Assembly: GCA_003448685.1 (NCBI GenBank) | Contig: DLXW01000221.1 | Coordinates: forward strand, 429 to 9,555 | DNA length: 9,127 nucleotides | Direction: 5' to 3' | Source: Cyanothece sp. UBA12306 | Lineage (GTDB): Bacteria; Cyanobacteriota; Cyanobacteriia; Cyanobacteriales; Microcystaceae | Part shown: positions 1-5,741 of the stretch, piece by piece | Layout: every line of letters begins with the position of its first letter | Position numbering within the stretch: position 1 is the stretch's first letter | Notes under the pieces: generated by a model | The model's database searches: none | Told to the model about the DNA's origin: nothing | What the model saw: the letters and a program-made list of their open reading frames with translations, nothing else | Position numbers and translations under genes: made by a program

Positions 1-44
1 AGATAACTAAGCGAGGCAAACATTACCCCTAACGGGAGACTAAA
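1..44 (+). ncRNA. 3' end of the presumed omega-RNA of iscB (partial, cut by window edge)
   Basis: IscB nucleases work with an omega-RNA encoded directly upstream of the iscB start, with the guide at its 5' end. Only 44 bases are visible. The segment ends with TAACGGGAG (30-38), which is repeated exactly at 1419-1427, where it forms the 3' arm of a 9-bp stem. By analogy, its pairing partner CTCCCGTTA should lie just left of the window. The same GGGAG (34-38) also serves as the ribosome binding site for iscB, so RNA scaffold and translation signal appear to overlap. The RNA assignment rests on position and this shared motif, not on a covariance model. Confidence 0.42.
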
Positions 45-1316
45 ATGCCAAATTTTGTATTCGTTTTAGACACAACTAAAAAGCCATTAAATCCTGTTCA
101 CCCTGGACAGGCAAGACGGCTTTTAAAAGAAGGGAAAGCCGCCGTATTTCGACGTTATCCTTTTACTATTATTCTCAAGGAGGAAGTAACAGAAAGCCCT
201 GAAAATATAATTATAAAACTTGACCCAGGGTCAAAATTTACGGGCATTGCTCTAGTACAAAATAATCAAGTAATTTGGGGAGCCGAATTACAGCATAGAG
301 GTCAACAAATCAAAGATAATTTAACCTCAAGACGACAATTAAGAAGGGGGAGACGTGGACGAAAAACTCGTTATCGTCAACCGCGATTTCTTAATAGAAA
401 ACGACCTAAAGGTTGGCTACCTCCAAGCTTACAACATCGGGTAGAAACTACTTTAACTTGGGTAAAAAGATTAATTAGGTATTGTCCCATTAATTCCCTT
501 TCTGTTGAGTTGGTTAAATTTGACTTACAGAAACAAGAAAAACCAGAAATTAGTGGAGTAGAATATCAACACGGAACCCTTTACGGTTGGGAAGTTCGAG
601 AATATTTATTAGCTAAATTTAATCGAATTTGTCAATATTGTGGAGCAACAGATAAACCCTTTGAAGTTGACCACATTCATCCCAGAAGTAAAGGAGGAAG
701 TGACCGAGTTTCTAACTTAACCCTAGCTTGTCACGATTGCAACCAAGCCAAAGGAAACCAAGATATTAAAGACTTCTTGAAAGGGAAACCTGACTTAATT
801 AATCGCATTTTAAAACAGGCTAAAACACCGTTAAAAGATGCTGCTGCCGTTAATTCTACTCGTTGGAAATTGTTTAATTCTCTCAAAGAATTAGGATTAC
901 CAGTAGAGACAGGAAGTGGTGGGTTAACTAAGTTTAATCGAAAACGGTTAAAGATTCCTAAATCCCACTGGCAAGATGCTGCTTGTGTCGGAAAAGTACC
1001 ATTAAATTTAGTTTTCAAGACTAATCAACCTTTACTAATTAAAGCAACAGGTCACGGAACAAGACAAAGATGTCGTCCTAATAAGTTTGGTTTTCCTAAA
1101 AGTCATGCTCCAAAAGCTAAATTCTTTCAAGGATTTCAAACAGGAGACTTGGTATCAGCATCAATCTCTAAAGGTAAGTTTGCTGGTCAATATACAGGTA
1201 GAATTGCTATCAGATTTCGCCCTAGTTTTGTTCTTCAATTACCTGATAAAAAGTTTGATGTTCATCCTAAATATTTGACACACATTCATCGTAACGACGG
1301 GTACAATTATGCTTAA
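45..1316 (+). CDS. iscB: IscB RNA-guided HNH/RuvC endonuclease
   Basis: This 423-residue protein has the IscB domain order, close to the usual family size. An N-terminal PLMP-type segment (about 1-50) is followed by RuvC-I with Asp60 ([13 protein letters not shown]). An Arg-rich bridge helix of RRXRR type follows (about 95-120), then RuvC-II with Glu155 (SVELVKFD). The HNH domain (about 193-240) has two CxxC pairs (C196/C199 and C229/C232) and the VDH core at 208-210. RuvC-III carries His308 and Asp311 (SHWQDAA). The C-terminal region (about 325-423) matches the position of the target-adjacent-motif and RNA interaction domain. No catalytic residue appears lost, so it should cut DNA under guidance of an omega-RNA. 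IscB is the evolutionary relative of Cas9 and is normally carried by IS200/IS605-like elements. No TnpA is present in the window, so mobility would have to be supplied in trans. The ATG at 45 follows GGGAG by 6 bases. Confidence 0.95.
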   Translation: MPNFVFVLDTTKKPLNPVHPGQARRLLKEGKAAVFRRYPFTIILKEEVTESPENIIIKLDPGSKFTGIALVQNNQVIWGAELQHRGQQIKDNLTSRRQLRRGRRGRKTRYRQPRFLNRKRPKGWLPPSLQHRVETTLTWVKRLIRYCPINSLSVELVKFDLQKQEKPEISGVEYQHGTLYGWEVREYLLAKFNRICQYCGATDKPFEVDHIHPRSKGGSDRVSNLTLACHDCNQAKGNQDIKDFLKGKPDLINRILKQAKTPLKDAAAVNSTRWKLFNSLKELGLPVETGSGGLTKFNRKRLKIPKSHWQDAACVGKVPLNLVFKTNQPLLIKATGHGTRQRCRPNKFGFPKSHAPKAKFFQGFQTGDLVSASISKGKFAGQYTGRIAIRFRPSFVLQLPDKKFDVHPKYLTHIHRNDGYNYA

Positions 1317-1350
1317 TAAAAACGATTCGCTTCGCTCAGTTTATTTGTTG

Positions 1351-1439
1351 ACCTCCATTCCCCTCCCGTTAAGGGTTCGGCGGTACTCGGCTACGCCTCG
1401 ATGCGTCCGCCTGACCTATAACGGGAGTCCCCTGGAGGT
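1351..1439 (+). ncRNA. Large GC-rich hairpin, omega-RNA-like, covering the RBS of the antitoxin gene
   Basis: This stretch folds back on itself in three nested stems. ACCTCCA (1351-1357) pairs with TGGAGGT (1433-1439), CTCCCGTTA (1363-1371) pairs with TAACGGGAG (1419-1427), and GGCGG (1379-1383) pairs with CCGCC (1407-1411). A small inner hairpin can form around 1387-1401. The 9-mer TAACGGGAG and part of its flank (12 of 14 bases) are shared with 25-38, just before the iscB start. I infer that both are 3' ends of related omega-RNA scaffolds. A plain dispersed cyanobacterial palindrome or the right end of the iscB element is also possible. The outer stem contains the GGAGG ribosome binding site of the following gene. 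Confidence 0.45.
1434..1438 (+). promoter_or_regulatory. Shine-Dalgarno GGAGG of the antitoxin gene, inside a hairpin arm
   Basis: GGAGG lies 7 bases before the ATG at 1446 and is the strongest ribosome binding site in the window. It is complementary to CCTCC at 1352-1356, so the folded RNA would hide it from the ribosome. Translation of the antitoxin, and of the coupled toxin, could therefore depend on opening this hairpin. Confidence 0.6.
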
Positions 1440-1445
1440 ATAAAG

Positions 1446-1745
1446 ATGGTTGACAAAATAAATATTGTGGTTGCTAAGAACTCAGATGGATATTCAGTTA
1501 ATTTTCCTGAGTTAGATTCCATTGATTACCAAGATAGTTCTTTAGATAAGGTTTTGAATAAACTTAAAGAGACTTTAGAAACTCATCTGACGCAAGATGA
1601 CCTTGGGGAAGAAACAACAGGAGAATCAATTTTAAACATGGTTAGTAAGTATGATTTGACAGAAGAAGAACTTAATAGTTTTCCTGTTGATGGGGCAGAA
1701 GAACATGATCATTATCTTTATGGAACTCCTAAGAAAAGTCTATGA
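1446..1745 (+). CDS. Antitoxin of a PIN-type toxin-antitoxin pair (HicB-like N-terminus)
   Basis: This small acidic 99-residue protein has a stop codon overlapping the start of the PIN toxin gene (ATGA, 1742-1745), the usual antitoxin-first arrangement with translational coupling. The N-terminal 47 residues read like a HicB-type beta-beta-alpha fold: a strand (INIVVAKNSDGYSVNFPEL) followed by an amphipathic helix (SLDKVLNKLKETLETHL). The C-terminal half is rich in Asp and Glu (about 50-88), which fits wrapping around a basic toxin surface. I see no clear DNA-binding helix-turn-helix or AbrB/RHH motif, so autoregulation is not evident from sequence. The family assignment is inferred from neighbour and fold pattern, not from a certain match. 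Confidence 0.7.
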   Translation: MVDKINIVVAKNSDGYSVNFPELDSIDYQDSSLDKVLNKLKETLETHLTQDDLGEETTGESILNMVSKYDLTEEELNSFPVDGAEEHDHYLYGTPKKSL

Positions 1746-2146
1746 AACAAATTTTTGCAGATACGTTTTATTGGGTGGCTTTAATCAATAAAAAAGATAG
1801 TTGGCATCAACGAGTCATAGAAGTTACATCTACTCTAAAAAATGTTAAGATTGTGACAACAGATGAAGTTTTAATTGAGGTCTTAAATTTTCTGTCGGCC
1901 ATCGTTCCTCTCAGGAGACATACTGTACAATTTGTTGATGATATTATGAAAAATACTCATATTCAAGTCATTCCTCAAAATAGAGAGTCTTTTCTTGGAG
2001 GTTTTAATTTATATCGTCGTCGCTTAGATAAAGAATATAGCCTAACAGATTGTATTTCTATGACAGTTATGCAACGTTTAAAAATTAATGAGGTGTTAAC
2101 TCATGATAACCATTTTAAACAAGAAGGTTTTATGATTTTATTTTAA
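1742..2146 (+). CDS. PIN-domain ribonuclease toxin (VapC-like)
   Basis: This 134-residue protein has the length and acidic-residue pattern of a PIN-domain toxin. Asp7 lies in the first strand (FADTFYWVAL). Glu42 and Glu46 fall in the TTDEVLIEVLNFL helix, Asp103 in SLTDCISM, and Asp122 in LTHDNHF. These four positions form the usual Mg2+-binding site for single-strand RNA cleavage in the VapC family. The toxin would cut RNA when released from the protein encoded directly upstream, with which its start codon overlaps by four bases. No separate ribosome binding site is needed, since translation is probably coupled. It appears complete. The exact RNA target cannot be read from sequence. Confidence 0.85.
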   Translation: MKQIFADTFYWVALINKKDSWHQRVIEVTSTLKNVKIVTTDEVLIEVLNFLSAIVPLRRHTVQFVDDIMKNTHIQVIPQNRESFLGGFNLYRRRLDKEYSLTDCISMTVMQRLKINEVLTHDNHFKQEGFMILF

Positions 2147-2343
2147 TAAAGTAGCGCAATAGTTAAAAGGGCGATCGTTCAAGAATTATACCATTTTCAT
2201 TAAGTTGGACTACGGATGTTGATATTATAGGGGTCAACGGCCGTTGATCCCTACGAAAATGTGCAGCAAGACTTATTATAATTGTGCTGTTTTTGTCGTT
2301 GTAACTTGAAATGCCATATTTTTTCTGCATTTCGTCAATAAAT
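2147..2343. other. Intergenic gap between convergent genes
   Basis: These 197 bases separate the 3' ends of the PIN toxin (+) and the DUF29-like gene (-). Apart from the palindrome at 2228-2253 and a degenerate HIP1-like site (GGCGATCGTT near 2170), I see no reading frame with a start and ribosome binding site. Confidence 0.5.
2228..2253. repeat. 26-base near-perfect palindrome, possible bidirectional terminator or dispersed repeat
   Basis: The sequence is symmetric about the 2240/2241 junction (core CAACGGCCGTTG), with 12 of 13 pairs Watson-Crick and one G-T pair (2233/2248). It sits between two convergent genes, a place where a bidirectional terminator would be expected, but there is no flanking T run. 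Similar GTAGGGGTCAACGGCC-type palindromes are, from memory, scattered through cyanobacterial genomes, so a small dispersed repeat is equally likely. Confidence 0.6.
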
Positions 2344-2769
2344 TCAGTTACATTCTAAAAGTGAAAGAGCTTTCTTTTTAATCACATTGCGATCGACTTT
2401 TTCTTCCAGCAGATCGACAGTTAGTTTTCCTTCAAATGCTTCAAAAGAAGCCTCTTTAATTGCTCGCGGATATGCTTCGTCAATTATTTCTTGTAAGATA
2501 TCTCTAGTGGCATAATAACCCCCTGACTTTCTTCTCTTATTGGTACGATTGATATTGTCAATTGAGTTAAAAATAGATCTATCCCAGGAGCTAGTGGTTC
2601 TTTTTTCTGCCTGTTGTTTAATTAGATGAAGCAAAAGAATCACCATATAGCTGTAGATTTTATTAAGCTTATCTTCTTTTGACATTTCATCTATTTCATC
2701 AATAATTTGCAAAGCACCAATATAGTCCTGTGCTTCAATTTTTTTCCTTAATTCTTCGATTTCATACAT
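2344..2769 (-). CDS. DUF29-like cyanobacterial protein of unknown function
   Basis: The 141-residue product is probably helical throughout. A charged N-terminal helix pair (1-35) is followed by a segment resembling the DUF29 core: EMSKEDKLNKIYSYMVILLLHLIKQ (about 28-52), then a basic stretch with SSW (about 56-82). The C-terminal half contains an EAYPRAIKEAS-type helix and a conserved-looking EAFEG. DUF29 proteins are very common in cyanobacteria and have no established activity. The order of short helix, HLIK core, SW motif and AY..A helix fits the family, but the match is by eye. There are no membrane segments or signal peptide. The gene is divergent from the metallophosphatase-like gene, so their promoters share 2770-2872. 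Confidence 0.6.
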   Translation of the reverse strand: MYEIEELRKKIEAQDYIGALQIIDEIDEMSKEDKLNKIYSYMVILLLHLIKQQAEKRTTSSWDRSIFNSIDNINRTNKRRKSGGYYATRDILQEIIDEAYPRAIKEASFEAFEGKLTVDLLEEKVDRNVIKKKALSLLECN

Positions 2770-2837
2770 ACGTTTGATTTACCGATGGCGATATACCTAT
2801 ACTGATTTTATCAATTTATTATGGTTCAAGTATTTGA

Positions 2838-2856
2838 TATAATGATTATCATTATT
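2838..2856. promoter_or_regulatory. Fur/Zur-type operator overlapping a perfect -10 box
   Basis: ATAATGAT-T-ATCATTAT (2839-2855) is a perfect 17-base palindrome. It matches 16 of 19 positions of the classical Fur box (GATAATGATAATCATTATC). Read in another register (centred on 2850) it matches 12 of 14 arm positions of the cyanobacterial Zur pattern TGATAAT-N-ATTATCA, so iron or zinc control cannot be decided by eye. A consensus TATAAT at 2838-2843 lies inside it, with no good -35 at the right distance. A repressor bound here would block transcription of the gene starting at 2873. Confidence 0.75.
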
Positions 2857-2872
2857 AAAAACACGCAGATCA

Positions 2873-3595
2873 ATGTGGGCAATATTAAGTGGAATTGAAG
2901 GAAATATCGCAGCTTACGAGGCAGTATTGGCAGATATTAAACGCCAACGCATTCCTGTAGAAGCATTGTATATTTTAGGGGATATCATAGCAGCCACCCC
3001 CGATAGCGAAAAGGTAATTAAACGAATTCAAAATCCTTTACCTGGAGAGTTAGAACCCCAAGTATGTGTCGGTTGGTGGGAGGAACAATGCTTTGCTTTA
3101 CACGCTGTGGGTTCAACAGCAGAACCCACAGAATTAATTGATCGCTTTGGTATGGAAACTGTAAAACGTCTTTGGGATTCCGTATCTCGTGAAACGGTAC
3201 AATGGTTACGTAATTGTCATTTTGGCTTCTTTGAATTAGATTGTCTGTTAATTCACGGTAGCACCGTTAGTGCCAGTGATGAGTTAACCCCCGAAACCCC
3301 ACCCTGGCAAATGCTAGACCGTTTGCAAAGAGTAGAAGCCAATTATCTTTTTTGTGGTCGTTCTGGTCAAGTGTTTGAATATGTACTACAAGGGGGTTCG
3401 GTTAATAGTTCGGTCATGACTTTAGATCGCCAGGAACCCACGCAAACCATGACTGCACCGAAAAGAAGGGTTGTAGGGGTGGGGAATGTCGGTAGAGAAC
3501 CTGGAAAGGCTACTTACACCCTTTATAGTCCTAATAGCGATCGCTTGGAGTTCAAAACAGTTTACTATGGCGAGAAAAAGGGATTTGGTAAGTGA
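2873..3595 (+). CDS. Metallophosphatase-like protein with altered metal-binding residues
   Basis: This 240-residue protein follows the layout of the single-domain calcineurin-like (YfcE/MJ0936-type) phosphoesterases. It has an opening strand-loop (ILSGIEGNIAAYEAVL, 4-19), LGDII (35-39), LLIHGS (125-130), and a C-terminal GVGNVGREPGKATYTLY (202-218) resembling the family's NPGSVGxP segment. The metal ligands are mostly changed: DxHGN reads GIEGN (7-11), the GNHD position reads GWWEE (67-71), and GHTH reads CGRSG (161-165). Asp37 and His128 remain. It may bind a different metal, act as a sensor or scaffold, or be a pseudoenzyme. From memory, similar sequences occur across cyanobacteria, so the changes look family-wide rather than decay. 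The Fur/Zur box 17 bases before the ATG suggests that metal status controls it. There is no clear ribosome binding site. The start is chosen because the conserved region begins there. Confidence 0.75.
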   Translation: MWAILSGIEGNIAAYEAVLADIKRQRIPVEALYILGDIIAATPDSEKVIKRIQNPLPGELEPQVCVGWWEEQCFALHAVGSTAEPTELIDRFGMETVKRLWDSVSRETVQWLRNCHFGFFELDCLLIHGSTVSASDELTPETPPWQMLDRLQRVEANYLFCGRSGQVFEYVLQGGSVNSSVMTLDRQEPTQTMTAPKRRVVGVGNVGREPGKATYTLYSPNSDRLEFKTVYYGEKKGFGK

Positions 3596-4042
3596 CATCC
3601 TCCCACGCAGGCCGCTACGCTTTGTGCCGGGAACCTCCCTAACTCACGATAGGGCATTCCTGGTTATTCCCATTTATACGAGGTTTCGCCACTTATCTAG
3701 AACACATTGGTACAAGCGATGAGGGCATCTCCCACTGTTGGTTCCCCGACAGAACGACTAACCAGGCGTTTTCGTTTCCCAGAGTCCCTGGGTACTTTAT
3801 CTGGTTTATTCAATTTTTCTTGTATTTCCCAAGCTCTGGAGGTCCCGTCTTCCGATTGTCTTTCACTCTCATCTTGGATGGATACACTCCAAGTCTGGCT
3901 ACAATTCAGGTTCTTACCTTACGACCACCCCCATTGTATCACAAAACTTAGGTTCCCTGGCCCTCCCACCGAAGTTGCGCGGAGCGTCCCCTCGATTTTC
4001 GTTCCTCAATCGGGGATTTCTCGCCAGGGGGGTTAAATCGAA
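3596..4042 (-). mobile_element. Decayed IS200/IS605-type remnant between convergent genes
   Basis: These 447 bases fill the space between the stop codons of the metallophosphatase-like gene and cobW. Read on the minus strand, the stretch ends in GGGAGGATGTCAC, close to the common right end of IS200/IS605-family elements. Just upstream is a short open frame (stop at 3693-3695) whose last residues (GNENAW...) resemble the variable tail that follows the zinc ribbon of TnpB. Other frames are broken, and no zinc ribbon or RuvC motif is visible. A 9-bp hairpin with a 2-base bulge lies at 3987-4016. The higher GC content and lack of coding signal contrast with both neighbours. The insertion point lies directly at the phosphatase stop, which may have been supplied or preserved by chance. 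Long open frames on the plus strand here have no coding character. Confidence 0.4.
3987..4016. repeat. Hairpin near the edge of the element remnant
   Basis: TCCC (3987-3990) and CGATT (3993-3997) pair with AATCG (4008-4012) and GGGA (4013-4016), leaving a 2-base bulge and a 10-base loop. It lies near the inner edge of the presumed element. It could be the subterminal hairpin recognised by a TnpA-type transposase or a terminator serving cobW. No T run follows on either strand. Confidence 0.45.
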
Positions 4043-5122
4043 TTAATCCAATCCTTTGCCTTTGGTTGTGGTAGGAACAGACAAACAATGCTTGATCTGT
4101 TGATATAATTTATCCTTATCCAAATTTTGTCCAATCAAAACCAATTGATTTTTGGGTGTCCCTTTCCATTGATCATCTTCTAAACTAAACCGCTTACCAC
4201 TGAGATGAAAAATGTGGCGATCTTTACTTTCATTGAACCATAAAATGCCTTTAGCTCGAAAAACATTTTTTGGGATTTGGTTATCTAGAAAATCTTGAAA
4301 TTTCCGAAGAGAAAAAGGTTTATCGCTTTCAAAAGAAATGGAGGTAAAACCATCATTTTCTAAATGATGGGAATGGTGATCATGGTGATGATGATCATGG
4401 TGATCATGGTGATGGTGATCATGATCATGATGGTGGTTCTGTTCAACTTCTTGATGCTCAAAATATTTATCAGATTCAAATAATCCCACACTCAGAATTA
4501 AAGGCAAGGAAACTTGAGATTTCTTAGTGCGCAAAATTCTAGCAGATTCTTTAATATCCCTAATTCTATTTTCTAAAGAATTAACCTCACCTTCATCTAC
4601 CAAATCAGTCTTATTTAAAACAATGATATCTCCATAAGTAATCTGACTCTGAGCAGCTTCAGAATCGAACAAATCAAGGCTGAAATTAGCACAATCTACC
4701 ATACTAACGATAGAATCTAGACGAGTTATCTCTCTTAATTCTGTTCCCAAAAACGTTAAGGCAACTGGAAGCGGATCAGCTAATCCTGTGGTTTCAACAA
4801 TTAGATAATCTACTTTCTCAGGACGCTCTAAAACTTTATAAACTGCTTGAACTAAATCTTGATTAATTGTGCAACAGACGCAGCCATTATTGAGTTCAAC
4901 TATATTATCTTCAGTGCTAACAATTAACTCATTATCAATGCCAATTTCTCCAAACTCATTCACTAAAACGGCTGTTTTTATTCCTTCTTGATTGGTTAAA
5001 ATATGGTTGAGCAGTGTTGTTTTTCCACTTCCGAGAAACCCGGTAATAATTGTTACAGGTACCCCCCGTTTGGGTGAATCCATTGTTTCATTATTTCGGG
5101 ACTGTTTATCCACTATTTGCAT
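4043..5122 (-). CDS. CobW/ZNG1-family GTPase metallochaperone with His-rich loop
   Basis: This 359-residue protein is a G3E GTPase of the CobW/COG0523 family. The P-loop GFLGSGKT is at 28-35 and the family CxCC metal site (CVCC) at 81-84. The switch motif ETTGLADP is at 110-117, the NKxD motif (NKTD) at 170-173, and the CobW C-terminal domain at about 260-345. Between the two domains is a stretch with 18 His among 24 residues (230-253), broken mainly by Asp, typical of zinc storage or delivery members. The probable role is GTP-driven insertion of Zn2+ into client enzymes in the cytosol, especially under zinc shortage. The B12-specific CobW role is not supported, as no cobalamin genes are nearby. 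The gene is divergent from the FAD/FeoB-like region and convergent with the metallophosphatase-like gene. The start could also be Met14; neither has a strong ribosome binding site. Confidence 0.92.
   Translation of the reverse strand: MQIVDKQSRNNETMDSPKRGVPVTIITGFLGSGKTTLLNHILTNQEGIKTAVLVNEFGEIGIDNELIVSTEDNIVELNNGCVCCTINQDLVQAVYKVLERPEKVDYLIVETTGLADPLPVALTFLGTELREITRLDSIVSMVDCANFSLDLFDSEAAQSQITYGDIIVLNKTDLVDEGEVNSLENRIRDIKESARILRTKKSQVSLPLILSVGLFESDKYFEHQEVEQNHHHDHDHHHHDHHDHHHHDHHSHHLENDGFTSISFESDKPFSLRKFQDFLDNQIPKNVFRAKGILWFNESKDRHIFHLSGKRFSLEDDQWKGTPKNQLVLIGQNLDKDKLYQQIKHCLSVPTTTKGKGLD
4364..4435. repeat. Low-complexity GGTGAT/CATGAT repeat encoding the His-rich loop
   Basis: Imperfect tandem units of ATGATC and ATGGTG encode the His/Asp-rich segment (residues 230-253) of the CobW-like protein. 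The repeat is in frame. Such tracts change length easily by slippage, so the number of metal-binding residues may vary between strains. Confidence 0.8.
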
Positions 5123-5201
5123 AATTTTTCGGAGTAGTTAACTTATGGGCAAGAAAACAACCAACAGGTAGATTGACTCTATGGGTTGATATACATTCTC
5201 T

Positions 5202-5230
5202 TTGTATATTAACTCATTAACGGCTAAAAT
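5202..5230 (+). promoter_or_regulatory. Candidate sigma-70 promoter of the FAD/FeoB-like unit
   Basis: TTGTAT (5202-5207) and TAAAAT (5225-5230) are separated by 17 bases. The -10 box abuts the Fur/Zur operator, so the repressor would cover the transcription start. The position fits the gene starting at 5280. Confidence 0.45.
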
Positions 5231-5248
5231 GATAATGATAATCATTCT
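5230..5248. promoter_or_regulatory. Fur/Zur-type operator between cobW and the FAD/FeoB-like unit
   Basis: GATAATGATAATCATTCTT (5231-5249) matches 17 of 19 positions of the classical Fur box, with the perfect core AATGAT-A-ATCATT. In another register, TGATAAT-G-ATAATCA (5230-5244) matches 13 of 14 arm positions of the cyanobacterial Zur consensus. It follows a plausible -10 directly and is about 110 bases upstream of the divergent cobW start, so it may serve both directions. A zinc-type CobW on one side and a FeoB-like transporter on the other leave the metal undecided. Confidence 0.8.
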
Positions 5249-5279
5249 TACCCAAAAAGTATCTCGAGGTTGTCTGCTC

Positions 5280-5741
5280 ATGAATACCAAGAATCCCCAA
5301 TTTGATGTTGTCATTGTCGGGGCTGGGGCTGCTGGAATTGGTTGTGGGGTAGTCTTAAAAGATTTAGGAATTGAAAACTTTGTTATTTTAGAACGGCATC
5401 AAGTCGGAGCTTCTTTTAGTCGTTGGCCAGAAGAAATGCGCTTGATTACGCCATCTTTTCCCAGTCAAGGGTTTGGATTATTAGATCTCAACGCGGTGGT
5501 TTTGAATACTTCTCCTGCCCTCAGGTTTAGGCGGGAACATCTTTCGGGGAAAGAGTATGCCTTTTATTTGGAGACTGTCGCCGAGCATTTTCAACTTCCC
5601 GTAAAAACCGAGACTGATGTAGAAACAATTGAATATCTTTACAGCCTCAAAAATAGAGCGAGATTGTGTTGTTGTCATTGGCCAAGAAAATACGGGCAAG
5701 TCCCAACTAATTGCCTCTCTGACGGGCAAATCTGCATATAG
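5280..5741 (+). pseudogene. N-terminal fragment of an FAD/NAD(P)-dependent oxidoreductase
   Basis: The first about 118 residues are the start of a flavin monooxygenase-like or pyridine nucleotide-disulfide-type oxidoreductase. A Rossmann FAD motif GAGAAG (14-19) is followed by the acidic strand end VILERH (35-40), where Glu38 would bind the ribose. A GASFSRWPEEMRLITPSFPSQGFG segment follows, typical of cyanobacterial members. Full-length relatives are more than 300 residues long, so the second nucleotide-binding domain is gone. After about position 5630 the frame only reads the FeoB-like gene out of frame (Cys-rich nonsense) up to its stop. The ATG at 5280 is chosen because GAGG (5266-5269) precedes it by 10 bases and the family N-terminus starts there. 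A longer frame from TTG at 5202 would run through the operator. The product is unlikely to work as an oxidoreductase. Confidence 0.8.

Noticed and set aside
731..1018. 95-codon open frame on the minus strand
   Set aside because: It lies fully inside iscB opposite the HNH/RuvC-III coding region and has no family likeness or ribosome binding site.
3486..4036. Two plus-strand open frames of 78 and 109 codons after the phosphatase gene
   Set aside because: The first starts inside the phosphatase gene in another frame. The second is low-quality Pro/Ser/Leu-rich reading through the element remnant, without a ribosome binding site.
4364..4435. Tandem-looking repeat as a CRISPR array
   Set aside because: The units are short and contiguous without spacers, and they encode the His-rich loop of the CobW-like protein in frame.
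5202..5279. Longer N-terminus of the FAD oxidoreductase from a TTG
   Set aside because: It would translate through the -10 box and the Fur/Zur operator. ATG at 5280 has GAGG at a good distance and matches the family start.
5481..5729. 82-codon open frame on the minus strand
   Set aside because: It is opposite the recognisable oxidoreductase and FeoB-like coding sequence and has no features of its own.
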